From the NCBI GenBank assembly GCA_026415695.1, contig JAOAGP010000039.1, forward strand, positions 16,658 to 80,657: 64,000 bases of DNA. Reading direction: 5' to 3'. The notes under the pieces were generated by a model. The model had not been told where the DNA came from. It saw only the letters and a program-made list of their open reading frames with translations, and made no database searches. Position numbers and translations under genes: made by a program. This document shows positions 35,777 to 44,170 of the stretch, piece after piece (within the stretch, counting starts at the first letter, position 1; each line of letters opens with the position of its first letter). This DNA comes from Thermodesulfovibrionales bacterium. Its GTDB lineage: Bacteria > Nitrospirota > Thermodesulfovibrionia > Thermodesulfovibrionales > Dissulfurispiraceae.

Positions 35777-36715
35777 TTGGCTATTGAGATAAAAAACCAG
35801 ACGGTCTCAAGGATTATCACATCCCTTGCACCATATCTTCAGGGAAAAGAAAATGCCTTAAAATTATCCCTTCTTGCCTACTTTTCAAAGGGGCATTTAC
35901 TCATTGAAGACCTCCCTGGACTTGGCAAGACAAGGCTTGCTGTGGCACTTGCAAGGGCATTGGGTTTGAGTTTTGGTAGGGTGCAATGCACAAATGACCT
36001 CTTACCTTCAGACATCACAGGACTATCGGTATTTAACAAGTCAACAAACTCGTTTGATTTTCATAAAGGACCAATATTTAACAACATCATCCTCGTAGAT
36101 GAGATAAACAGGGCTACACCAAAGACCCAGAGTGCTCTTCTTGAGGCAATGGCAGAAGAACAGGTTACTATTGAAGGCAAAACCTACAGGCTTCCTGAAC
36201 CATTTTTTCTCATAGCAACACAAAATCCCCTTGAACACTTTGGCACTTTCCCATTACCTGACAATCAATTAGACAGATTCTTGATGCGTATAAGTATTGG
36301 CTATCCACCTCGTGATTTTGAGAAAGACATCATAAGAGGTGGTAGTAAGAGGGATACGATAAACTTAATTAGTCCTGTAATTGAGGTTGATGACAGTCTA
36401 AAGATGCAAAAAGAGATTAGGCAGACTGTCATAATCTCTGAAAAGATGCTTGACTACATAATTGAAATCTTACAGGCTACACGGAACAACAAATACATCA
36501 AGGTTGGTTTATCTACAAGAGGTGCATTGGCACTTTCTTATGTTGCAAAGACGAGTGCGTATTTTCAAGACAGGGATTACATAATCCCAGAGGACATCAT
36601 TGAGTATCTTCCTTACACAGCGCCTCACAGATTGATTTTACACGAGCAATACAAGGGTATTGACCAAAGGGAGTTGATACAATCAATACTTCAAGAAGTA
36701 AAAATCCCCCTGTAA
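35777..36715 (+). CDS. MoxR-type AAA+ ATPase
   Basis: 312 residues. Walker A DLPGLGKTRLA, then QCTNDLLPSDITG, Walker B ILVDEINRATPKTQSALLEAM and FLIATQNPLEHFGTFPLP are diagnostic of the MoxR (RavA/ChlI-like) group. The C-terminal lid has LSTRGALALSYVAKT. MoxR ATPases act as chaperones or metal inserters for exported or membrane proteins, usually beside a DUF58 protein, as here. The start is taken as TTG 35777 (6 bases after GAGG); TTG 35765 is also in frame. Its TAA shares its last base with the ATA that seems to start the DUF58 gene. Confidence 0.94.
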   Translation: MAIEIKNQTVSRIITSLAPYLQGKENALKLSLLAYFSKGHLLIEDLPGLGKTRLAVALARALGLSFGRVQCTNDLLPSDITGLSVFNKSTNSFDFHKGPIFNNIILVDEINRATPKTQSALLEAMAEEQVTIEGKTYRLPEPFFLIATQNPLEHFGTFPLPDNQLDRFLMRISIGYPPRDFEKDIIRGGSKRDTINLISPVIEVDDSLKMQKEIRQTVIISEKMLDYIIEILQATRNNKYIKVGLSTRGALALSYVAKTSAYFQDRDYIIPEDIIEYLPYTAPHRLILHEQYKGIDQRELIQSILQEVKIPL

Positions 36716-37584
36716 TAACTATTACAAAGGCTGGCTGGCTTTATATCGCCACCACAATCTTTTTGGGTTTTGCTGCTATCAATACTGCAAATAATCTGAT
36801 ATACCTTATCGTATCAGCACTTCTTAGTTTTATGGCAATATCAGGTTTCATTGGAAGGAGAAACATCCAGAGGTTAGATGTAGAGATACTAACACCTGAT
36901 GAAATATATGTAAACACAAAGACACCAATAAGGATAAAGGTCATCAACAACAAATCCTTCTTGCCGTCTTTTCTCATCAGGGTGTTGGTCTTTGACCAAA
37001 AAACACTACTGCCATTTATTGATAAAAAATCGTCATCTTATAGATATACTGAGGGGATTTTTCACAAAAGGGGGAACAACAAGATAGATAATATCTCTGT
37101 CTGTTCGGTCTTTCCTTTTAATTTTTTTATAAGATGTAGAGGCATTAAAAAAGGTCAAACAATTTTAGTATTTCCTCAACCATTGATATGTCCATCGTTA
37201 TCTGCTAATACAATAGATGCTAACAAACACAAGGGAGAGACAAGTGTAGATAACATTGGTTTTGAGGCTGATTTGTTATCTATCAGAAACTACATCATTG
37301 GAGATCCGCTAAAATACATTCATTGGAAGGCATCAGCAAAGACCGATAAACTCAAGACCAAAGAACTCTCATCTTTAGAGACCGAACCAGTCATCATAGA
37401 CTTGGATTCATTACCTTTTGATATTGAGACAAGACTTTCCTGTGCTACATACCTTATAAATCAATTCTATAGAGCAAAGATACCTTTTGGACTAAAGATT
37501 GGTGAAGAGGTGTTTGAACCAGATTTCACATTAGAACATAAGTTAAAACTCCTCAAGATACTTGCACTGTATGAAGGCAAATAA
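36715..37584 (+). CDS. DUF58 protein, apparent ATA start
   Basis: 289 residues if started at 36715. The N-terminus then reads (M)TITKAGWLYIA followed by a membrane hairpin with AAINTANNLIYLI, exactly the usual DUF58 start. The DUF58 core RNYIIGDPLKYIHWKASAKTDKL is at about 195-215. In this frame, between the upstream stop at 36661-36663 and 36763, there is no ATG, GTG or TTG. The TTG at 36763 would remove the first half of the first membrane segment. ATA 36715 overlaps the moxR stop as TAATA, like the common TAATG coupling. DUF58 proteins partner with MoxR ATPases. The start codon is inferred. Confidence 0.9.
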   Translation: MTITKAGWLYIATTIFLGFAAINTANNLIYLIVSALLSFMAISGFIGRRNIQRLDVEILTPDEIYVNTKTPIRIKVINNKSFLPSFLIRVLVFDQKTLLPFIDKKSSSYRYTEGIFHKRGNNKIDNISVCSVFPFNFFIRCRGIKKGQTILVFPQPLICPSLSANTIDANKHKGETSVDNIGFEADLLSIRNYIIGDPLKYIHWKASAKTDKLKTKELSSLETEPVIIDLDSLPFDIETRLSCATYLINQFYRAKIPFGLKIGEEVFEPDFTLEHKLKLLKILALYEGK

Positions 37585-39487
37585 AGAGATCAGCATAGAG
37601 TTAATACTCAAGGGGATTTCATACATCATTGCGGTTACCGCTTTTATGTCTGTATTTATGCACATAGGCATTGTGTATAAGTTAATAGGTGTGTTTTTGC
37701 TTGGATTGTCATTAAGCATTGATTTTAAGACAAGGATATATGTCCAAAGGACTATTATCAATCTGACCACCGTTTTTATCCTATTTGCCACATTTTATAG
37801 GATAGACCTAAACGACCCTGCAACACCAGTGATTGAGGGATTGACAGTGTTGTTGTTTGTAAAATTTCTTGAAGAGAAGGCATTTAGGGATTATATGCAG
37901 ATATACACCATCTCATTATTTATACTTTCAGGGTCTGCACTTTATAACATTGATATGAGTTTTTTGGCGTTTTTCCTTACACAGTTTTTCCTGACAGGCA
38001 TAGCAATAGTAATACTTACCTTTTATTCAGAAAACAAAGAAACACGACTTACCATCAATGCAATTACTAAAACCATAACAACCGCCTTGCTAATCCCCTT
38101 AATCTCAATACCTATGCTGATTGGGCTTTTTTTCATACTGCCAAGGACAACCTTACCCCTCTTTACCTTTTTAAACAGACCTGAAAAGGGTATTACTGGT
38201 TTTACAGACAACATAAGATTAGGAGATGTGTCGGGGATTCAGGAGGATGCATCTGTCATCTTTAGGGCAAACATGCCAAGGGTGGATGACAATAGCCTTT
38301 ACTGGCGTGGCGTTGTGCTTGATTATTTTGACGGCATCTCATGGACAAGGTCTAATAGGGATGTTACTGATGTCTTGAGTCAAAGAGGATTAAAGGGGGA
38401 GGTTATTCAGCAGGGTATCTTTTTAGAACCTTATGACAATCGTTATCTCTTTGGTTTGGACAGACCTGTTGGTATTAACATGCGAGGAGCAAGATTTCAA
38501 TACGATCTGACCGTAATGGCTGATGATGTTATCAAAAAGAGGACATACTATGTAGTAAACTCAATTAAACAACAGGCTGTAGAGACAATAAGAATAGACA
38601 CAGAAGTTTATACTCAACTGCCAGAGATATCTGATAAGGTGAAGAATCTTTCAAGGTCTTTAACAGAAGGGAAAGATGCACTATCTGCAGTAAACTCAAT
38701 AGTGAGTTTCTTTTCAGAAAAAAACTTTAAGTATTCATTACAAAACCTACCCATCACACAAAACCCCCTTGAGGATTTCCTTTTTGAATACAGATTTGGC
38801 AATTGTGAATACTTTGCATCGGCAACGGCTGTGCTTTTAAGGGCAAGTGGTATCCCTGCAAGGCTTGTTGTTGGTTACAGAGGCGGGTATTACAATCCCA
38901 TTGCAGGATACTATGTAGTCACACAACAAAGTGCTCATGTGTGGACAGAGGTATATATAAATCGTCATTGGGTGAGGATTGATACTACTCCCGGTTCATT
39001 TATAGTAGGTCAGAGGGATGCTTCATTTCAACAAAAAATAAGGATTTACCTTGATACAATAAACTACTACTGGAATCAGATGATCATTGGTTATGACTTT
39101 GAAAAACAGATGAGGGGATTTAGGACATTTCAATCTACGATTAGGGGGTTGAAGTTCCCTTCGTTTCAGGATTTAAAATCTTTCATCCCATACATACTTT
39201 TTTTTATAGGTATCTTGATAACAATTAAGGTGATAATAAATGTAGTAATGCAAAGGAAGACCTTTGAACAAAGGCTGATACAGGATTTTGAAAAAAGGCT
39301 CAAAAAGAAGGGCTATATTAGAAAAAAACATCAGGGGTTAAGGGATTTTGTTGAAACGATTAGAGATGATGAATACAAGCAAAAGGTATTCTTGTTTGTT
39401 AAAGAGGTTGAGGAGGTATTTTATAAAGACATAAAACCTTCAAGACAACACAAAAAGAGGTTCAAGGAACTATTGCGCGCCTTATGA
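37571..39487 (+). CDS. transglutaminase-like membrane protein (TgpA type)
   Basis: About 638 residues. Five to seven transmembrane segments lie in the first 200 residues, then a long soluble region. The transglutaminase core has the Cys-His-Asp triad in RFGNCEYFASA, QSAHVWTEVYI and VRIDTTPGSF. A further membrane segment near 545 and a DUF4129-like basic helical tail follow. TgpA-type proteins usually sit with MoxR and DUF58 genes, as here. The substrate is not known. The start is ATG 37571, which overlaps the end of the DUF58 gene by 14 bases. The stop TGA overlaps the rsmE ATG. Confidence 0.92.
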   Translation: MKANKEISIELILKGISYIIAVTAFMSVFMHIGIVYKLIGVFLLGLSLSIDFKTRIYVQRTIINLTTVFILFATFYRIDLNDPATPVIEGLTVLLFVKFLEEKAFRDYMQIYTISLFILSGSALYNIDMSFLAFFLTQFFLTGIAIVILTFYSENKETRLTINAITKTITTALLIPLISIPMLIGLFFILPRTTLPLFTFLNRPEKGITGFTDNIRLGDVSGIQEDASVIFRANMPRVDDNSLYWRGVVLDYFDGISWTRSNRDVTDVLSQRGLKGEVIQQGIFLEPYDNRYLFGLDRPVGINMRGARFQYDLTVMADDVIKKRTYYVVNSIKQQAVETIRIDTEVYTQLPEISDKVKNLSRSLTEGKDALSAVNSIVSFFSEKNFKYSLQNLPITQNPLEDFLFEYRFGNCEYFASATAVLLRASGIPARLVVGYRGGYYNPIAGYYVVTQQSAHVWTEVYINRHWVRIDTTPGSFIVGQRDASFQQKIRIYLDTINYYWNQMIIGYDFEKQMRGFRTFQSTIRGLKFPSFQDLKSFIPYILFFIGILITIKVIINVVMQRKTFEQRLIQDFEKRLKKKGYIRKKHQGLRDFVETIRDDEYKQKVFLFVKEVEEVFYKDIKPSRQHKKRFKELLRAL

Positions 39488-40191
39488 CCATCTACATTGA
39501 AAATATAGACAATACAGAAATTGTTCTTGACAAGGAAAGGGCTCATTACCTTCTTAATGTGATGAGATGCAACATCGGAGATAAAATTGAGATAATTGAT
39601 GGCAAGGGGAAAAGATATCTTGCAGTCATAAAATCAAAAGGCAATCTTGTAGCAGTAAGCCTAATGGATACAATATCGGTGGATATACATCCATACCCAA
39701 CTATTCTATGTCAGTCAATTATCAAAGGTGCTAATATGGATCTGATAATAAGACAAACCACCGAACTTGGTGTAAAAGAGATATATCCACTTATAACACA
39801 AAGGACGATTGTGAGGGAGACATCAAGACTAAAAAGGTGGAAAAGGATTGCAGAGGAATCTTCAGAGCAATCGGGCAGGTCGTATATACCGATTATACAT
39901 GAGCCTGTTAAACTCAACGAGATTGTGCGTGGTATTGATACACAAAAGGATATCTGCCTTGTATTTCAAAAAAATGGTAGCAGACTCAATCCTTCGGTGT
40001 TTAAAAACCCTGTCAGTAAGAGGATTTTTCTATTCATAGGACCTGAAGGTGATTTTACTGTTGAAGAATTGAGGATGATGTCTGATGTTGGCATAAAAAG
40101 TATCTCTTTAGGGAGATTTGTCTTAAGGGCGGACACTGCAGGGATTATTGCAGTAGCACTTGTTCATCACTACATTGATGACTATGAGTGA
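39484..40191 (+). CDS. rsmE: 16S rRNA (uracil-1498-N3)-methyltransferase
   Basis: 235 residues, SPOUT methyltransferase. Blocks: HYLLNVMRCNIGDKIEIIDG (N-terminal PUA-like), QSIIKGANMDLIIRQTTELGV, ESSEQSGRSYIP, and the C-terminal knot LFIGPEGDFTVEEL with SLGRFVLRADTAGI. It methylates U1498 of 16S rRNA. The ATG overlaps the transglutaminase stop (ATGA), so translation is probably coupled. Confidence 0.96.
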   Translation: MTIYIENIDNTEIVLDKERAHYLLNVMRCNIGDKIEIIDGKGKRYLAVIKSKGNLVAVSLMDTISVDIHPYPTILCQSIIKGANMDLIIRQTTELGVKEIYPLITQRTIVRETSRLKRWKRIAEESSEQSGRSYIPIIHEPVKLNEIVRGIDTQKDICLVFQKNGSRLNPSVFKNPVSKRIFLFIGPEGDFTVEELRMMSDVGIKSISLGRFVLRADTAGIIAVALVHHYIDDYE

Positions 40192-40237
40192 TTTGATATA
40201 AAATTAATGCCAAAAACTTAAAAGGAGGTAATGGAAG

Positions 40238-40585
40238 ATAGAAAGCAAGGACATAGCATTATTAATAGGAAAGGCTGCATTTGACAAAAAGGCTGATGAT
40301 GTTTTGATTTTACAATTAGGTAATCTCACCATTATTGCAGACTATTTTGTAATCTGCTCAGGAGACTCACCTATACACACAAGGGCAATCAGTGATTGGA
40401 TAGAGGAATCATTGGCAAGATTGGGGATTAAGCCATTGAGGATTGAAGGTCAGAGTTATGCCCATTGGATACTACTTGATTACGGGTCAGTGGTTGTTCA
40501 TGTTTTTGAAAAGGAGACAAGGGCGTATTATGAACTTGAAAAACTCTGGATTGACGCTGATAGGATAGAGATCAACAAGGACTAA
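40238..40585 (+). CDS. rsfS: ribosome silencing factor RsfS, apparent ATA start
   Basis: 115 residues from ATA 40238. RsfS signatures: IALLIGKAAFDKKADDVLIL, ADYFVICSGDSPIHTRAISDWIEE, GQSYAHWILLDYGSVVVHVF and TRAYYELEKLW. The conserved first helix (KDIALLIGKAA) lies upstream of the first standard start in this frame (TTG 40304), and the frame has a stop at 40229-40231 with no ATG, GTG or TTG before 40304. A strong ribosome site AAAGGAGG (40221-40228) is 9 bases from ATA 40238. The ATG at 40231 is in another frame and only 2 bases from it. RsfS blocks subunit joining when nutrients run low. A frame error in the sequence is the alternative. Confidence 0.93.
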   Translation: MESKDIALLIGKAAFDKKADDVLILQLGNLTIIADYFVICSGDSPIHTRAISDWIEESLARLGIKPLRIEGQSYAHWILLDYGSVVVHVFEKETRAYYELEKLWIDADRIEINKD

Positions 40586-40591
40586 AGGATT

Positions 40592-41041
40592 TTGAAGATA
40601 AGGCTGATATGCTTTGGAAGGACTAAAGCGGATTTCATAAGACTTGCTACAAGTCACTACCTCAAACTCATAAGCCCGTTTGTAAGCCTATCAGTCCAAG
40701 AACTCAAGGAGCAAAGGGCTAAATCAATACATCACTCACTCAAGGTAGAGGCAGAAAGACTTTTTAAGACAACACAGAGATATTACCTTCTTGATGTAGA
40801 GGGGATGGAGTTTACATCAATAGGCTTTGCGGATTTTGTAAGGCAAGGATTAGCAAATGAAAGAACCCTTGATTTTGTGATTGGTGGTGCCTTTGGTGTT
40901 TGTCAAGAGGTTAAGCAAAAGGCGATAAAACTCATCTCTCTTTCAAGAATGACCTTACCACACGAGATTGCAAAGGTGTTACTTTTAGAACAGATTTATA
41001 GGGCATTTACTATCATAAATAACAAGGAGTATCACTATTAA
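40592..41041 (+). CDS. rlmH: 23S rRNA pseudouridine-1915 N3-methyltransferase
   Basis: 149 residues, SPOUT fold. Signatures: KIRLICFGRTKADF at the start, FVIGGAFGVCQEV, ISLSRMTLPHEIAKVLLLEQIYRAFTI and the terminal EYHY. It methylates pseudouridine 1915 of 23S rRNA. It is taken to start at TTG 40592, which gives the normal N-terminus, but AGGA at 40586-40589 is only 2 bases away; an ATA two codons later (40598) has better spacing. It follows rsfS, as in many bacteria, and abuts the RNase P gene. Confidence 0.95.
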   Translation: MKIRLICFGRTKADFIRLATSHYLKLISPFVSLSVQELKEQRAKSIHHSLKVEAERLFKTTQRYYLLDVEGMEFTSIGFADFVRQGLANERTLDFVIGGAFGVCQEVKQKAIKLISLSRMTLPHEIAKVLLLEQIYRAFTIINNKEYHY

Positions 41042-41641
41042 ATGAAGGATATCAAGGTGGCAAAGAAAGTGGTTATAGATACAAGTTTGTTTGTAAACCC
41101 TGATGTGAGGTATGGATTTGGAAAGACACCAACCGATGCCTTTAGGTCATTTCTAAATGATATAAAGGCATTGCCCCATATTGAGTTTTACATGCCGCCA
41201 TCGGTATTTGAGGAACTCAAAAACTTTCTTGATCTAAACAACATTGCATCTGAGGACATAATCTATTTGATACAAAAATCACCCAAAAGACACGAACTAA
41301 TGTGTCCTGCTTACTTGCTATACGAACTTATTGAGGAGATGAGAGACAGGGTAAATAAGGGATTGAGGATTGCTGAAAAATCGGTTAGAAGTGTTGAGCA
41401 TCAAAAGGTTGATGAGATTATACAAGATTTAAGAAGGAAATACAGAGATGCCTTAAGGGAAGGCATCATTGACAGTAAAGAGGATGTTGACCTATTGTTG
41501 CTTGCGATGGAGTTAGATGCGTTTTTGATAACAGCAGACAAAGGACTTTCAAAGTGGGCGGATAAATTGGGCATAAAGTGGCTTTTTTGTCAGAGTTTTA
41601 TTGATTTCATGAAGGCTGAAAAACAAACCTCAAATCAATAA
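41042..41641 (+). CDS. protein-only RNase P, HARP (Aquifex type)
   Basis: 199 residues; PIN-like fold of the family earlier called RNA ligase partner protein and later shown in Aquifex to be an RNA-free RNase P. The first acidic residue is Asp13 (VVIDTSLFVNP). A helical domain (about 65-135) is followed by the acidic cluster Asp144, Asp148 (GIIDSKEDVDLLLL) and Asp166 (ITADKGL). These match the Aquifex catalytic Asp7, 138, 142 and 160 as I remember them, with one constant offset of 6. It should remove 5' leaders from pre-tRNA. The ATG directly follows the rlmH stop. Its 3' end overlaps the convergent glycosylphosphotransferase gene by 7 bases. Confidence 0.9.
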   Translation: MKDIKVAKKVVIDTSLFVNPDVRYGFGKTPTDAFRSFLNDIKALPHIEFYMPPSVFEELKNFLDLNNIASEDIIYLIQKSPKRHELMCPAYLLYELIEEMRDRVNKGLRIAEKSVRSVEHQKVDEIIQDLRRKYRDALREGIIDSKEDVDLLLLAMELDAFLITADKGLSKWADKLGIKWLFCQSFIDFMKAEKQTSNQ

Positions 41642-43056
41642 GCACCCTCTTTTAAAAACACAACCTTGAAGGTCTTTAAGAGGATAACGATGTCAAGCCA
41701 CAAAGACCAATTTATTACATAAAATGAATCCAACCTTGCCCTTTCTTTCATGGTCAACTTATTTCTACCAGATACCTGCCAAAGCCCTGTAATCCCCGGT
41801 TTTACCTCTTTATAAAACTCTGCCAAATGACCATAATACTGCTCCAATTCTTCTTTCAAAAGTGGTCTTGGTCCGATTAAACTCATCTCACCTTTTAATA
41901 CATTTAAAACTTGTGGTAATTCATCAAGGGAGGTTATTCGTAGTATTTTGCCTACTTTTGTAATCCGTGGATCATCTTTTAATTTGTAATACTCCTCAAA
42001 TTCCGTTTTTGCAGAGGGGTTTTTATTTAAAAATTCTTTAAGCCTTTCCTCTGCATCAACATACATCGTCCTAAACTTATAGACATAAAATTCCTGACCA
42101 AAACGTCCCACCCTTTTTTGCCTAAAGAAGACCGGACCTTTTGAGTCAATCTTGATTAGTAAAGCAACAAAACACACCATAACAATAAATATAGGCATTA
42201 TAAGTAATGATACGGTGTAATCAAAGGTCATCTTTATAAGTGTGTTGACAGGGTCTTTAAGATTGTTTTTTATGTGCAACACTGGGGAGTCGTCCTTAAA
42301 AAGTGAGGCTATTTCGGTGTTTAGATGTGAGATGAAATCAATATCTGGCATGACATACACATTTTTTATTGCCATCTGTATCTGACTAACATTGCCGTTT
42401 ATGCACTTGTCATTCTTAAGTGATATAAATGCGGTGGTAGCCCCAATTAATTTTGCTATCCTTTTGAGCCATTTTATAGACTTATATACCTTTATATCCC
42501 TGTTCATTATTTTGATACTGCCAACGACATCGCTAAACACACATCCTACGGCATATCCAATGTATTTATCATCCTCAATCAACTGACACATCCTTTTGGC
42601 ATTTTCAATATCTGATACAACTATGACATGCTCAATCCCTATACCTTTTTTGTGTAGAAGTTTTTTTGTAAACGCCCTCAATGTTGGTATTAAAAAGAGG
42701 CTATACAAGAATATGAGCAATACAAAGAGTCTTGATACCTCATCGGTCATCTTTGACAGTGTAATAATGGCTAATACAATCATAAGGCAAAGGAAAGTTG
42801 ACTTTACAATCTGTTTTGTATCAATCCAAAAGTTTTGTCTCTTTGTATAAAGTCCTGCATAACCTAAAAGTGCTATGAGTATGATAGGTATCCAGACTTG
42901 CTTAAGAATAAAAAGAGCAGATGTTATGTCAAATAGAGGGAAATTTAGAAATGAATAGTTTAATGCTGATCTTGTTAGGTATGCCAAACAAAATGAAATA
43001 TAAAAACCTAATACATCAGCAAAGATAAGTATAAGGGTGTAAATCGTCTTATTCAC
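41635..43056 (-). CDS. polyprenyl-phosphate sugar-1-phosphate transferase
   Basis: 473 residues. Four to five N-terminal membrane segments (first about 130 residues), a nucleotide-binding-like middle domain, a further membrane segment (about 275-300) and the C-terminal transferase domain. Motifs: GPVFFRQKRVGRFGQEFYVYKFRTM, LDELPQVLNVLKGEMSLIGPRP and VKPGITGLWQVSGRN. This WbaP/WcaJ-type enzyme loads the first sugar phosphate onto undecaprenyl phosphate to start a surface glycan. It is the last gene of a six-gene minus-strand polysaccharide operon and overlaps the upstream glycosyltransferase gene by 8 bases. Confidence 0.93.
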   Translation of the reverse strand: MNKTIYTLILIFADVLGFYISFCLAYLTRSALNYSFLNFPLFDITSALFILKQVWIPIILIALLGYAGLYTKRQNFWIDTKQIVKSTFLCLMIVLAIITLSKMTDEVSRLFVLLIFLYSLFLIPTLRAFTKKLLHKKGIGIEHVIVVSDIENAKRMCQLIEDDKYIGYAVGCVFSDVVGSIKIMNRDIKVYKSIKWLKRIAKLIGATTAFISLKNDKCINGNVSQIQMAIKNVYVMPDIDFISHLNTEIASLFKDDSPVLHIKNNLKDPVNTLIKMTFDYTVSLLIMPIFIVMVCFVALLIKIDSKGPVFFRQKRVGRFGQEFYVYKFRTMYVDAEERLKEFLNKNPSAKTEFEEYYKLKDDPRITKVGKILRITSLDELPQVLNVLKGEMSLIGPRPLLKEELEQYYGHLAEFYKEVKPGITGLWQVSGRNKLTMKERARLDSFYVINWSLWLDIVILLKTFKVVFLKEGAY

Positions 43057-44170
43057 CGAGATGCCTTTTTATCTTGTCTTCAATGAAGTCCCTAAATCTT
43101 TCCTTAAAGATCTCTTTACTGAAATTCTCTGAATGTCTTCTAATCAACTCTGGGTCAAACCTGTCTTCAATCTCCAAAAAATATCTTACAGTGTTTATAA
43201 GTGAATCAACATCCTGTTTATAAAAGTATATCCCAGTTTTACCATTTACAACGGTCTCAAGTGTTCCCCCCTTTGCATATGAGATAACAGGACATCCACA
43301 TGCCTGTGCCTCAACAGGAACTATACCAAAGTCCTCTTCTGCAGCAAATACAAGGCATCTTGCAGTCTGCATGTATTTTTTTAGTTCATCATGTTTAAGC
43401 CACCCCAAAAACTCAACATTCTTTGAGGCAATTGACTTTATCTTGTTCATATCAGGACCGTCTCCAATAACCATTAATTTCAAGTCTGGGAGACGACTAA
43501 ATGCAGAAACAATTAGGTCAATTCTTTTGTAGGGAACCATCCGTGAAACAGTAATGAAATAGTCCTCTTTCTTTTGTCTAAAGTCAAATGATAACACATC
43601 CACAGGTGGATATATAACCTCTGCATCTCTTTTGTAAACCTTCCAAATTCTCTTTTTTATGTAGTTTGAGTTTGCAATTAGATAGTCAACCCTGTTTATT
43701 GAACCTACATCCCAAATCCTGATGTAATGTAATATCATCTTGGCTAAGAGTCCTTTTATCCCCTTTTTGAATCCTGATTGTTTTAGATACAGATGATACA
43801 TATCCCATGCATATCTAATTGGAGTGTGCATGTAAGATATATGTAGTTGGTTTGAGTTAGTGATTACACCTTTAGCTACCGCATGACTGCTTGATATGAT
43901 GATATCATATTCCGAAAGGTCAAAACCCTCAATCGCAAAGGGCATAAGTGGTAGATATTTTCTATAGTGCTTTTTTGCAAATGGTAAGGACTGAATAAAG
44001 GATGTGTTTATCTTGGCTTGTTGAAATGACATTTTTTTTATGGCATTGTAATCGCAGATAAGTGTAAATATATCTGCTGGGTATATCTCATATATAGCAT
44101 CTAATACGCCCTCTGCACCACCCATTGTCATGAGCCAGTCGTGAACAAGTGCTACCTTATATGCCTTCAT
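43049..44170 (-). CDS. family 4 glycosyltransferase
   Basis: About 373 residues, GT-B fold. YKVALVHDWLMTMGGAE is the typical N-terminus of this group (mannosyl/rhamnosyl-transferase-like). The C-terminal half has FITVSRMVPYKRIDLIVSAF, LMVIGDGPD, VEFLGWLKHDELKKYM and AAEEDFGIVPVEAQACGCPVI with the GT4 ExxxxxxxE motif. ATG 44170 is preferred because AAAGGGA lies just ahead; the frame also has an ATG 15 bases upstream. It overlaps the upstream gene by 14 bases. Donor and acceptor sugars are unknown. Confidence 0.92.
   Translation of the reverse strand: MKAYKVALVHDWLMTMGGAEGVLDAIYEIYPADIFTLICDYNAIKKMSFQQAKINTSFIQSLPFAKKHYRKYLPLMPFAIEGFDLSEYDIIISSSHAVAKGVITNSNQLHISYMHTPIRYAWDMYHLYLKQSGFKKGIKGLLAKMILHYIRIWDVGSINRVDYLIANSNYIKKRIWKVYKRDAEVIYPPVDVLSFDFRQKKEDYFITVSRMVPYKRIDLIVSAFSRLPDLKLMVIGDGPDMNKIKSIASKNVEFLGWLKHDELKKYMQTARCLVFAAEEDFGIVPVEAQACGCPVISYAKGGTLETVVNGKTGIYFYKQDVDSLINTVRYFLEIEDRFDPELIRRHSENFSKEIFKERFRDFIEDKIKRHLGE

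Noticed and set aside
40231..40284. Short frame ATG 40231 ending in TGA as a leader peptide of rsfS
   Set aside because: The ribosome site is only 2 bases from this ATG, too close to work well; the same site fits ATA 40238.
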